50,359 bases of DNA, taken from the NCBI GenBank assembly GCA_023251625.1, contig JAHEYK010000005.1, positions 1-50,359 of the forward strand, in the 5' to 3' direction. The notes below the pieces were generated by a model. It was not told the origin of the DNA. It ran no database searches and worked only from the letters and a program-made list of their open reading frames with translations. This DNA is from Bacteroidota bacterium. Its GTDB lineage: Bacteria; Bacteroidota; Bacteroidia; Palsa-948. Below, piece by piece: positions 35,194 to 45,200 of the stretch (the stretch's first letter is position 1; each line of letters begins with the position of its first letter). A program made the position numbers and the translations under genes.

Positions 35194-35720
35194 AGCATTT
35201 GGGAAAATATATTGTACTGTCCGCAGTTTTTCTTATGACTTTCATAGGAAAAACCGAAAAGGCTTTTGCCCAGGATGTGGATTACAAAACCTACACGCTG
35301 TTCCTGTACAATTTTATGAAGTATGTGGAATGGCCTACCACCGAAGGTGATTTTGTGATAGGCGTGGTGGGCGAATCGCCTGTTAAAAAAGAACTCGAGC
35401 AGCTGGCAAAAAATAAAAAAGCAAAAGGCAGGCAGATCGTGGTGATCAATGTTGCCAATCCCAACGATGCGGCAATGTGCAATATGATATACATTCCATC
35501 CTCGAAAAGTGCCGAGCTGAAGCCGATCTATGAAAAAGTGAAAGGCAAATCGGTACTCATCGTTGCCGAACGAGAAGGGCTTGCCCGAAAAGGTGCCAGC
35601 ATAAGTTTTGCTATCGATGATGACGATGCTTTGAAATTCGATATCAACAAATCCACCCTTGACTCGCAAAATCTCAAGATCGCCAACATGCTCATGCAGC
35701 TGGGTATCCTGGTTGGGTGA
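35190..35720 (+). CDS. YfiR family (DUF4154) periplasmic protein
   Basis: The protein has 176 residues with a signal peptide ending KAFAQDVDYK. The family core is visible: FLYNFMKYVEWP (about 39-50), FVIGVVGESPVKKELEQLA, RQIVVINVANP, MIYIPSSKS, KSVLIVAEREGLARKGASISFAIDDD, and the terminal FDINKSTLDSQNLKIANMLMQL. In Pseudomonas YfiR is a periplasmic repressor of the YfiN diguanylate cyclase. No GGDEF gene or histidine kinase follows here. Translational coupling to the TonB receptor suggests that it works with receptor signalling. The exact role is inferred. Confidence 0.9.
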   Translation: MKHLGKYIVLSAVFLMTFIGKTEKAFAQDVDYKTYTLFLYNFMKYVEWPTTEGDFVIGVVGESPVKKELEQLAKNKKAKGRQIVVINVANPNDAAMCNMIYIPSSKSAELKPIYEKVKGKSVLIVAEREGLARKGASISFAIDDDDALKFDINKSTLDSQNLKIANMLMQLGILVG

Positions 35721-35727
35721 GTTTCAT

Positions 35728-35758
35728 TTTCTAAGTTTGCTCTTTTTTTGTATTTTTG
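35728..35758 (+). promoter_or_regulatory. Promoter of the CotH-like gene
   Basis: TTTC (35728-35731), a 19-nt spacer and TATTTTTG (35751-35758): one mismatch to TTTG-N19-TAnnTTTG. Transcription would start about 15 nt before the GTG at 35780. Confidence 0.55.
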
Positions 35759-35779
35759 CTCAACTAACGATTGAGGCAC

Positions 35780-37360
35780 GTGAAAAAGAATTCAGTCCTT
35801 CTGCTCCTATCTTGCATCTCCTCCCTCGTGTCTGCTTTCGCTCAAAATCCGGGCGATACACTTTTCAATTCTTCGCACATCCATAACATCAATATCACGT
35901 TCACACAGCCCGGATTTTGGGATTCGCTCATGCACTACAAACAGCATGCGGATTCGTTCAATCTCAATACACAAACGATGATGGGAAATTTTTATCTGGA
36001 CGGGGCACTGATCGATTCAGTGGGTGTTCAGCTGAAAGGAAATTCCAGTTTTGGTTTCCCCGGGAGGAAAAAGCCCATTAAAATTTCTCTCAATCAGTAT
36101 GTATCGGGAAAAAAATTGGAGGGACTCACGGCTATTGACCTAAACAACAATGTGCTTGACCCGACTATGATGCGAGAAAAACTCATGCTTGATTTCATGC
36201 ATAAAAAGGGATTGGCCGCTCCGAGATGTACCTACGCAAAAGTGTCTTACAACGGGCAGTACGTGGGCTTATATAAGATCATCGAGCAGGTGAATAAGGA
36301 ATTTATCAAGACACATTTCAGTACCTGGGGAGGAAATCTTTTCAAAGGCGATCCTCAGGGAAGTTTATATTGGGTAGATAACAATCCCACCAGTTATTAC
36401 CCGTATTATGAGCTTCATTCGAATAAAACAGCAAACAACTGGGGTGATCTCGTTAGCTTTATCGACCATATTAATCATATTCCATCTACCGGCTTCTACG
36501 ATACCCTGGAAACAGATCTGAACACAACCCCTATGATCCAACAGTGGGCAGCACGAAATCTTTTTGTGGATCTGGACGGATATTTTCATGCTCCGCATAA
36601 TTATTATTTATATCACGACTCCCTCACAAATAAATTTGAATGGTGCAGCTGGGATCTGAGCCAGACCTTTGGATCTTATTTTATGACGGAAGATTCTACA
36701 GAGCATATCAGCCTTCTGTCGGCAAACGGCCTGCTCACGCAAAAAATGCTTGCCAACAGCACTTACAAAACAACTTATCTCAATACCATCTGCGATTATT
36801 TAGATTACCTCGATACCACCGTGATGAACCCGATCATTGACAGTCTTGCAGCAAAAATATATCCTGCCTTTTGTGCAGAGCCGGATTCCAACCAGATGTT
36901 TCCGGAACAGATGTTTTACTGGACCATCGATACCATGTCACTTCACCTCCAACCGGGCCCGAACATGAAATTTGATATTCCGGGGCTGAAAAAGTTTATA
37001 ACGAAACGCAGAAACAATGTGCTGGCTGAACTTGCCTCACTTCCTTTCACCTGTACGACCGGGATAAATGAGAATGAAAACACAGATGAGATACTCGTTT
37101 ATCCAAATCCTTCTAATGGGCAGTTCGTCATTGCGAGCCCCGATTTTATCGGGGCGAAGCAATCTCATATAGAAATATATAATGTACTTGGAGAAAAAAT
37201 TTACTCCTTGTCCCCCTCTGGAGGCCTGCCTGCCGGTCAGGCAGGGGGCGCAGGGGGAGGGCTATCCATTGATCTCTCTGAAAAGCCAAATAACATTTAC
37301 TTCCTCCACATCAAAACCTCCCAGGGACTGCTATCAAAAAAGATTATTATTAGCAAGTGA
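35780..37360 (+). CDS. CotH kinase-family protein with T9SS type A sorting domain
   Basis: The protein has 526 residues from GTG 35780 (MKKNSVLLLLSCISSLVSAFAQ); TTG 35771 is an alternative and there is no ATG. The CotH core is visible: VGVQLKGNSSFG, KKPIKISLNQYV, AIDLNNNVLDPTMMREKLML, APRCTYAKVSYNGQYVGLY, GNLFKGD, then NLFVDLDGYFHAPHNYYLYHD and EWCSWDLSQTFG, which carries the acidic and WD-type residues of the CotH active site. The C-terminus is a T9SS type A domain (VYPNPSNGQF, YNVLGEKIY, IIISK). Two palindromic repeats sit in frame inside this domain (SPDFIGAK and about 16 Gly/Pro-rich residues), lengthening loops. It is a predicted secreted protein kinase-like enzyme. The substrate is unknown. 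Confidence 0.88.
   Translation: MKKNSVLLLLSCISSLVSAFAQNPGDTLFNSSHIHNINITFTQPGFWDSLMHYKQHADSFNLNTQTMMGNFYLDGALIDSVGVQLKGNSSFGFPGRKKPIKISLNQYVSGKKLEGLTAIDLNNNVLDPTMMREKLMLDFMHKKGLAAPRCTYAKVSYNGQYVGLYKIIEQVNKEFIKTHFSTWGGNLFKGDPQGSLYWVDNNPTSYYPYYELHSNKTANNWGDLVSFIDHINHIPSTGFYDTLETDLNTTPMIQQWAARNLFVDLDGYFHAPHNYYLYHDSLTNKFEWCSWDLSQTFGSYFMTEDSTEHISLLSANGLLTQKMLANSTYKTTYLNTICDYLDYLDTTVMNPIIDSLAAKIYPAFCAEPDSNQMFPEQMFYWTIDTMSLHLQPGPNMKFDIPGLKKFITKRRNNVLAELASLPFTCTTGINENENTDEILVYPNPSNGQFVIASPDFIGAKQSHIEIYNVLGEKIYSLSPSGGLPAGQAGGAGGGLSIDLSEKPNNIYFLHIKTSQGLLSKKIIISK
37137..37155. repeat. Palindrome inserted in frame in the CotH T9SS domain (1)
   Basis: GCCCCGATTTTATCGGGGC has perfect 8-bp arms and a 3-nt loop. 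Flanks TTGC and GAAGCAA extend the symmetry imperfectly. It encodes SPDFIG between the YPNP strand and the HIEIYN strand. Confidence 0.75.
37211..37260. repeat. Nested palindrome inserted in frame in the CotH T9SS domain (2)
   Basis: The core CCTGCCTGCCGGTCAGGCAGG-type palindrome (about 37224-37245) is flanked by TCCCCCT on the left and AGGGGGA on the right, forming outer inverted arms. It encodes a Pro/Gly/Ala-rich insert (PSGGLPAGQAGG) between two conserved strands of the sorting domain. Confidence 0.75.
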
Positions 37361-37403
37361 GCAGATAGAACAAATTTCACTTACAGATTACAAGAATTTT
37401 CGT

Positions 37404-37411
37404 TAAATTTG
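37404..37411 (+). promoter_or_regulatory. Possible -7 element of the RCC1-repeat gene
   Basis: TAAATTTG matches TAnnTTTG and lies 18 nt before the ATG at 37430. The -33 position (TTAC) is a poor match. Confidence 0.35.
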
Positions 37412-37429
37412 TCACCTAAATTTATTCAA

Positions 37430-40400
37430 ATGCAAATTATTACCCCCCGCTATGTTCGGCAAACAATTTCAGCACTTGCCGTTATATTTTTAGCCGCAGG
37501 TACTTTCAATATATCTATCGCCCAAAAAATATCAGCCGGCAGCGATCATTCGCTTTTACTGTGTACAGACGGAACGGTAAAAGCCTGGGGGGATAATTAT
37601 TATTACCAGCTTGGAAACAGTACGATGTCCGCCAGCAGTTTACCTGTTGTAGTAAATGGCTTAACAGGAACTATTACCGCCGTGAGTGCAGGAGGAAGTC
37701 ATAGTATGGCACTGAAAAGTGACGGAACCGTTTGGGCCTGGGGATATAACTACGATGGCCAGCTAGGAGTTGTAGGAATACCAAGTTCAGATGTGCCGGT
37801 ACAGGTAACAGGTCTTACAGGGGTAATTGCGATTGCTGCCGGCTATTCTCACAGCATAGCGTTAAAAAATGATGGAACCGTTTGGGCCTGGGGAAACAAC
37901 GGCTACGGGCAGTTGGGCGACAGCACCAATAATGGAACCTCAATTCCTGTACAGGCAAAATTCCTGACAAATATTACTGCTATCAGTGCAGGAAATTATC
38001 ACAGCATGGCGCTTAAAAATGATTCTACCGTTTGGACCTGGGGAAGCAACAACTACGGGCAATTAGGCCTGGGATCAAATTCCGACAGCATCTCAGCGCA
38101 TAAGGTTCCGGGGCTTTCCAAAATAATTTCAATCGATTGCGGAGGAAGTTTTTCGCTCGCTTTGAAAAACACAGGAACTATCATGTCATGGGGAGAAAAT
38201 TATTACGGACAATTAGGGGATGGTACACAAATTTCAAATAATGTGCCTATACCCGTGCTGGGGGTCGCAAACGTGATGGCCATCTGCGCAGGCACCAATC
38301 ACAGCATGGCATTGAAAACCGATTCTACCGTTTGGAAATGGGGTGCTACTCTTCCTTTTCCGCTAAGAACACATCGTACCAATGATCTTCAGAATACCAG
38401 CCCTATGCAGATATCCGGCCTTTCCGGGATTTTTGCCATCAGTGCAGGCCAGTATCATCAACTCGCTTATAAAAACAATCAAACAGCATGGGGGTGGGGA
38501 AATAATATGAACGGCCAAATCGGGTGCGGAAATAATTCTGATCAGGTCAATCCTGTGCAGGCGCATTGCATTTGCGGAAGTCTTTACCCCACCGTATCTG
38601 CTTCTGCCGATGTAACTATTTGTCCGGGCACAAACACCACCGTAACCGGACTTGCTTCGGGCGGAAATGGAGCACCGTTCTCGTATGTATGGTCTCCCAC
38701 TGTAAATATTAATTGTACCAGCTGCGCAAATGCTGTGATCAATCCTTTTGTTCCTACTACTTATTTTATTACCGGCTATGACTGGAAAATGTGTTCGGCA
38801 CTTGATTCGGTAAAAGTGGATACGCTCGCTCACCCTTCCGCCCCTATCATTACCCCTTCTCCCTTTCCAACGGTTTGTAACGGCAACCCTGTTTCGCTTA
38901 CTGCGAGTAATCTGAGCCTTACATTTTCCTGGATGCCCGGAGGAAGTACGGCTACTACGATTGTAGTGACTCCGACCGCTAACACCTATTACAAATTAAC
39001 TACCACAGCCGGCAATAACTGCTCTACTACCGATTCGCTGGAGGTAAAACTGTTGAATGCAGGCATCAGTAAATACGATGTGACCACTTGCGGCGGTTGT
39101 AACGGAGCTGCTTACACAAGTGTAACAGGAGGAACAGGGCCTTACACGTATGCCTGGTCAGCAGGAGGCAGTACTACAAACTCTTATGAAAATTCTTTAT
39201 GTACCGGAACATATTCTGTTACCATCACGGATTATAATAGTTGCTCAGTAACCGACAGCGCCAAGATCATTAACCCGGGGCCACTCACTCTGCCTGCACC
39301 CACAGTAACTAATGTTACCTGTAATGGGGCTGACAACGGAACCGCAACTGCGAATCCAACTGGCGGAACACCCTCCTATTACTATACCTGGAACGATGGA
39401 GGTCAGCCTCAATATACGCAGACGGCTACCGGCCTTACCCCCGGAGTAACGTATACAGTGATCGTGACCGATGCGGCGGGTTGCAGTGCTGCTGATACTG
39501 CTTATGTAACTGTAACCGAACCCACAGCGCTTACTACGTCCATTTCAGCGAACGTAAATGTTTCTTGCAATGGAGCCAATAATGGAAGTGCTACTGTTGC
39601 TGCAAACGGGGGAACCGGTTCGTATACTTATTTGTGGATGCCCGGAAGTAAAACAACACAAACTGCAAACAATCTTTCTCCAGGAAATTATTCTGTAACT
39701 GTTACAGATAACAACGGATGTACTGCTTCTCCCCCAAGCATTACGATCACACAACCTGCTATACTGTCTCTTGCTCTTTCTTCCAGCAATCCGACCTGTA
39801 ACGGCCTGTGCAACGGAAGTGCAACGGCAACACCTGGCGGAGGAACAACCCCGTATACTTATGTATGGAGTCCCGGAGGAGAAACCACCTCTGCTGCAAC
39901 CGCTTTATGTGCCGGAACATACACTCTTTCGCTTACGGATGTAAACGGATGTAATGCTACTCAAACTCTTACACTCACGCAGCCAACAGCGGTTACGACC
40001 ACCATTACCCCTACCAATGCTTCCTGCAATGGGATGTGTGATGGATCTGTAATTGCAGGGGCATCCGGTGGAACAGGGACCTATTCCTACACCTGGACTC
40101 CGGGCGGAAATACAACATCTTCTGTTGGTAGTCTTTGTTCCAATACATATTCTCTTGCTGTGAGCGATATGAACGGATGTATGAGTAATAAAACCGTAAC
40201 CATCACCGAGCCTACTGCACTTACCGCAACGGTTTCTAAAACAGATGCCAACTGCAACGGAACCTGTACTGGAACCGCTAGTGCAACCCCAGCTGGCGGA
40301 ACAGGCGCTTATACCTACTTGTGGTTTCCAACTTCACAAACAACACAAGGCGCGTCATTCCTGTGTGCCGGAACCCACAGTGTAATTATTGCTGACAATA

Positions 40401-42211
40401 ATGGTTGTATAAAATCTGATACGATCACAGTGGGCGAACCTTTGGGCGTACCCATCACTGTTACCGTAACTCCAACTTCGTGCGGATCGTTTAGCGGAAC
40501 CGCAAGCGCGTCGGTTTCAGGGCCCGGAGCAGTGCCTCCGTTCGCTTATTTGTGGACAACAGGAAGTACAGCAACTTCTATCAATGGACTTGATGCCGGA
40601 GTTTATCGTGCCAACGTCACCGACGGAAACGGGTGTTTTGGATTTGCTGATGCAAATGTTTCTTCATCTAATGGGCCTGCGGTTACTATTAATACAGTCA
40701 CGCCTGTTTCTTGTTCAGGATTATCGAATGGGGCCATTGACATTTCTGTCACAGGAGGCACTCCCCCTTACACCTTTTCGTGGAGCAACGGACAAACCAG
40801 CGAGGACGCATCGGGCCTTTCCAACGGCCCTTACGAAGTGAATGTAAGCGATGCAACCGGATGTATTGTCGTGAAAAGTATATATATAAATGAGCCTGCT
40901 CCGTTAGCTCTTACCTATTCCGTGATCAATTCAGGATGTTCTGCAACAAACGGTTCTGCATCTGTTCTCGTAAGCGGAGGAACATCCCCTTACAACTATA
41001 TGTGGACAGCAGGCGGAAGCACTTCCGTTAAATCAGCTATAGGCGCGGGCATTTACGGAGTTACTATTACCGATGTAAAAGGATGTGCTGACTCCACACT
41101 CATTGCCGTGCAGGACAGCGGAGGCCCCGTTGTTTTTGTTGACACGATAGCAGCTGCAAACTGCGGAAGCAGCGGGTATGTATTGCTCGTACCCATGGAT
41201 TCTGCTTCCATCTCCGGATATAATTGGTCCACCGGCAACACCACTCAAAATATTTCAGGCCTTAATCCCGGAAATTACGGAGTGGTAGTTACAGATACTG
41301 CCGGATGTAAGAGCGTACTCATCGCTCCTGTCAATCCTGTGCTTCCTCCTATAAAACCGATCTGCCTGGTTACGGTAGATACACTTAGCAATGAAAATAT
41401 TGTGGTGTGGGAAAAACCCGTGAGCACCTTCATTGCCGGATTTAATATTTACCGGGAATCTTCGCAGCAGGGAACGTACCAGAAGATCGCTTACTCTCCT
41501 TACAGCAATGTGAGCACCTATTACGATCCGATCGCACAGCCGGATATTAAATGGGCGCGCTACCGAATCTCCATGGTGGATGTATGCGGCACTGAAGGCC
41601 CTATGAGTCCGGATCATAAAACAATGCACCTCTCCATTCAATCCGTGAGCGCAAGCAGTATAGATATGATCTGGGATGCGTACGAAGGCTATTCATTTTC
41701 TTACTATCGCATTTTCCGAAAAGACAGCATCGGTGCGAGCTGGCACTTTATTGATTCGGTAGCTGCGCCCAAGCACACGTATTCAGACACTACCTTAACG
41801 TATACAGGCGATTCTGTTTCGTATCACATTGATGTAGATGCTCCGAACGATTGCAATGCAACCATCATCAAGAACCCGAATGCAATGGCCACCTCGGTGA
41901 AGTCATCCAAATCAAATGGTTCCGACAGAATTGCCTCTCCCAATTCAGCGGTGCATGAAAACGACAACAGCAAAAATATTTTGGTTTATCCGAACCCAAG
42001 CCATGGACTCTTTACCATTAAAGACTTGCAGCACAACCTGCAAACTGCAACGGTAAAAGTTTACAACGTACTTGGGGAGGGAATTTACCAATTACCTAAT
42101 CAACCAGTCAACCAATTAACTATCGACCTTCGCGGAAACGCTAAAGGAGTTTATCATTTGCAGTTGATCTCCGGAAACAGCGTTATCAATAAGAAAATAA
42201 TTGTTGAATAA
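37430..42211 (+). CDS. RCC1-repeat propeller, SprB-repeat, T9SS type A giant surface protein
   Basis: The protein has 1593 residues from the ATG at 37430 (TTG 37409 is possible). The signal peptide ends FNISIAQ. Seven RCC1 repeats (about 35-385) each have a core like ISAG.xHSMALK.DGTVWAWG.N.YGQLG, a full seven-bladed propeller like eukaryotic RCC1. About ten SprB/Ig-like repeats follow (about 390-1270; CNG.C.G.A.., GGT.PYTY.W, G.Y.V.VTD..GC), one after another. Then a fibronectin-III-like domain (PICLVTVDT, VVWEKPVS, FNIYRESS), a second such domain and a T9SS type A tail (VYPNPSHGLF, YNVLGEGIY, IDLRGNAKGVY). The last about 590 residues are homologous to the C-terminal region of the protein encoded at 46244-50311. 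It is a probable adhesin; the ligand is unknown. Confidence 0.9.
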   Translation: MQIITPRYVRQTISALAVIFLAAGTFNISIAQKISAGSDHSLLLCTDGTVKAWGDNYYYQLGNSTMSASSLPVVVNGLTGTITAVSAGGSHSMALKSDGTVWAWGYNYDGQLGVVGIPSSDVPVQVTGLTGVIAIAAGYSHSIALKNDGTVWAWGNNGYGQLGDSTNNGTSIPVQAKFLTNITAISAGNYHSMALKNDSTVWTWGSNNYGQLGLGSNSDSISAHKVPGLSKIISIDCGGSFSLALKNTGTIMSWGENYYGQLGDGTQISNNVPIPVLGVANVMAICAGTNHSMALKTDSTVWKWGATLPFPLRTHRTNDLQNTSPMQISGLSGIFAISAGQYHQLAYKNNQTAWGWGNNMNGQIGCGNNSDQVNPVQAHCICGSLYPTVSASADVTICPGTNTTVTGLASGGNGAPFSYVWSPTVNINCTSCANAVINPFVPTTYFITGYDWKMCSALDSVKVDTLAHPSAPIITPSPFPTVCNGNPVSLTASNLSLTFSWMPGGSTATTIVVTPTANTYYKLTTTAGNNCSTTDSLEVKLLNAGISKYDVTTCGGCNGAAYTSVTGGTGPYTYAWSAGGSTTNSYENSLCTGTYSVTITDYNSCSVTDSAKIINPGPLTLPAPTVTNVTCNGADNGTATANPTGGTPSYYYTWNDGGQPQYTQTATGLTPGVTYTVIVTDAAGCSAADTAYVTVTEPTALTTSISANVNVSCNGANNGSATVAANGGTGSYTYLWMPGSKTTQTANNLSPGNYSVTVTDNNGCTASPPSITITQPAILSLALSSSNPTCNGLCNGSATATPGGGTTPYTYVWSPGGETTSAATALCAGTYTLSLTDVNGCNATQTLTLTQPTAVTTTITPTNASCNGMCDGSVIAGASGGTGTYSYTWTPGGNTTSSVGSLCSNTYSLAVSDMNGCMSNKTVTITEPTALTATVSKTDANCNGTCTGTASATPAGGTGAYTYLWFPTSQTTQGASFLCAGTHSVIIADNNGCIKSDTITVGEPLGVPITVTVTPTSCGSFSGTASASVSGPGAVPPFAYLWTTGSTATSINGLDAGVYRANVTDGNGCFGFADANVSSSNGPAVTINTVTPVSCSGLSNGAIDISVTGGTPPYTFSWSNGQTSEDASGLSNGPYEVNVSDATGCIVVKSIYINEPAPLALTYSVINSGCSATNGSASVLVSGGTSPYNYMWTAGGSTSVKSAIGAGIYGVTITDVKGCADSTLIAVQDSGGPVVFVDTIAAANCGSSGYVLLVPMDSASISGYNWSTGNTTQNISGLNPGNYGVVVTDTAGCKSVLIAPVNPVLPPIKPICLVTVDTLSNENIVVWEKPVSTFIAGFNIYRESSQQGTYQKIAYSPYSNVSTYYDPIAQPDIKWARYRISMVDVCGTEGPMSPDHKTMHLSIQSVSASSIDMIWDAYEGYSFSYYRIFRKDSIGASWHFIDSVAAPKHTYSDTTLTYTGDSVSYHIDVDAPNDCNATIIKNPNAMATSVKSSKSNGSDRIASPNSAVHENDNSKNILVYPNPSHGLFTIKDLQHNLQTATVKVYNVLGEGIYQLPNQPVNQLTIDLRGNAKGVYHLQLISGNSVINKKIIVE

Positions 42212-42229
42212 GTTATCTAAAAAATATTC

Positions 42230-42270
42230 AAAGCCGCATGTGGTTGCTTTTACCAAAGCGGTTTTATTTT
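42230..42270 (+). terminator. Probable intrinsic terminator after the RCC1-repeat gene
   Basis: AAAGCCGC (42230-42237) pairs with GCGGTTTT (42258-42265) with one G-U pair, and the loop has a TGGT/ACCA inner stem. A T-rich tract (TTTTATTTT) follows. Confidence 0.55.
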
Positions 42271-42281
42271 AATATCACATC

Positions 42282-45200
42282 GTGAAAAAAATTATTTTTT
42301 CTTTTTTAATTACTCTCTCATCCTTAGCTGCTCAATCACAGGTCTGGAACAGCGTTGGGGCGGCTCCCCTCAGCTGGTGGGTTGATGTGGTTTATGCAGA
42401 CTCTGCAAGGAATGCTTTATATATAGGAGGGATGTTTTCTACTCCTTTCAGCCACATTGCCAAGTGGGATGGAACAACGATGTCGGGTTTAGGAACCGGC
42501 ATGAACGGAGAAGTGTTTTCCATGGCCGAATATAATGGCAGCTTATTTGCCGGAGGAACTTTTGCCACAGCCGGTGGAGTCATCGCATCCGGCATTGCCA
42601 AATGGAATGGTTCGGCCTGGTCGGCAGTCGGAACGGGGATGAACTCCGGTTCGAACGTTAATGCGCTATGCGTTTACAACGGTGAGTTATACGCAGGAGG
42701 AACTTTCAACACAGCCGGAGGGGTTCCTGTTACCGGTATCGCAAAATGGAATGGTGTAAGTTGGTCGGCAGTAGGAACCGGAACAAATGGTGTTCTGTAT
42801 ACAATGACCGTCTTTAATAATGAGCTTTACGCAGGAGGCACATTTACCACAGCGGGTGGATCTCCTGCAAATTATATTGCTAAATGGAATGGCAGCACGT
42901 GGTCGGCAGTTGGCACGGGAATGGGCTCCTATGTGCAGGCTTTATATGTATGGAACGGGAATTTATATGCAGGCGGAAGATTCACCACAGCTGGAGGCAG
43001 CCCAGCAAATTATTTAGCAAAGTGGAACGGCAGTGCCTGGTCAGCGGTAGGGACTGGTTTTAATAATTTTGTTTATGCCATTGGGTCATACAACGGTGAA
43101 ATGTACGCTGGGGGTGATTTCACCATAGCAGGGGGTGTTGCGGCCAGCAAGATCGCAAAATGGAACGGATCGGTTTGGGCTGATGTGGCCGGAGGAATGA
43201 ATGGAACTGTTAATACGCTGACAACTTACAAAGGTTCAATTTATGCAGGCGGAACGATGGGATTTCCGGTGAATTATTTGGGAATGCTCGATAATATTCC
43301 TCCCTATACCGAACGTTTTCAAAAAATATATAAGGGAACTGCCAACAACAACGAAACGGTTTATGATATACAGCAATGTGTAGACTGGGGCTATGCAATT
43401 ACGGGGCACACCAACAGTTACGGACCGGGCGGAGGCGATGGATATGTCATAAAAACAGATACCGCCGGAGTTATTTCATGGGCAAAATCATGGGGAGGAA
43501 ATGTTTTTGAGCAGCCCCATGCCCTTACCACCATTTCCGATGGGTCCATTATTTTCACGGGCCTTACCTCAAGTTACGGAGCCGGAAGTAACGACTTGTT
43601 TGCCGTAAGCATGGATAAGAATGGAGCTACAAACTGGGCCCGTGCGTATGGCACCACCGCATCGGAACAAGGATGGGGAATTAAACAAACTACCGGGGGA
43701 GGTTTTGTGATGGCCGGCACTGTAGGGTTGGATGCGTTGGTGATGAGAATTAATTCGGTAGGAAATATTACCTGGACAAAAAAATATGCCACCGCCAGCA
43801 CGGATCTGATCACTTCGCTGGAGCTGACCTCATCCGGAGGGTATCTCATTGCCGGCACAACAGGCACCTCTCCCAACACAAATATGTATGTGCTGAATAT
43901 TGATGCCAGCGGCAACCTGCTTTGGGACAGAACCATTGGGGGAACCAACGATGAAAACGGGTACATCGCAAAACAAACAAATGACGGAGGCTTTATCATC
44001 GGAGGAAGAACTGCAAGTTTCAGCACTGGCCTCTCGTATGACGCATATCTGGTAAAATTAAATTCTGCCGGCAACTTAGTGTGGTCTAAGACCTACGCCA
44101 CCACCCAACACGAAGAAATTCATGATATAAAAGAAACATCTAACGGCAGTTTTGTGCTTTCAGGAAATAGTTTTTACGGAAGTTATTATGATCTGTTGCT
44201 CTTCAAAACAAGTTCTGACGGAAGTTTGATCTCTGCTAAAACATACGGCGCTTCTGAGATGGAGTTCGCGAGCGGACATATGGCCAAATCTACAGACGGT
44301 GGTTTTGCTATGGTTGGGCAAAGCAACAGCGTACCATATTCCGGAGGAGCTGATTACAATATTTATTTGGTAAAGACTGATTCCCTGCTTAACAGCGGTT
44401 CTTGCCATCAAAACAATTTTACGTTAACTGTAAGTTCTCCAGTTTCCACTGTGGCCGCAGCCGGCTCTGCTACTACCAATGCCGGGCTTGCTGAACTTGC
44501 CGTTTCCCCGGTAGAAACAAATGCCCCTTTTACAACCTACGAGCTTACCCTTGCTGTTGCAATTTCTAATACAAATGTTTCATGTTACGGAGGAACGAAC
44601 GGGCAGGCATCGGCCGCTCCTGTTGGCGGAATATCACAGTACACTTATCTTTGGTCGAATAATGCGACTACTACGGCTATCAGTAATTTAACGGCAGGCG
44701 CCTACTCCATTACAATCACAGACAGCACCTTGTGTTCAGTTACACAAACAATTACCATCACTCAGCCTCCTGTGATAGGCGTTTCAAGTGCTATAACAAA
44801 TGTTACCTGCAGCGGAGGAAATAATGGAGCCATTAACATCACCGCTTCGGGCGGAACTCCGCCTTACACCTATTTGTGGAATCCGGGAACTTATACCACC
44901 GAAGATATTTCAAACGTGATGGCCGCCACGTATTCACTTACGATAACAGATGCAAGCGCTTGCAGCAAACAACAATTTATCACAGTAGCCCAGCCCCTTC
45001 CTCTTATTCCAACTATCAATAAAAATGAAACCGCCTGCGGAATGCCCAACTCGATGAATGCAGCAGTGAGCGGTGGAACATTGCCCTACTCTTTTGTTTG
45101 GTCAACCGGTTCAAGTAACGATTCCTTGTACAACCAGCCGGGCGGAACATATTCCTACACGGTGACCGATGCAAACAACTGCAGCAGTTCCGTCACTGCG

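Noticed and set aside
35190-35720. Periplasmic binding protein for the ABC system
   Set aside because: The sequence fits YfiR/DUF4154, and the ABC system is an exporter type that uses no binding protein.
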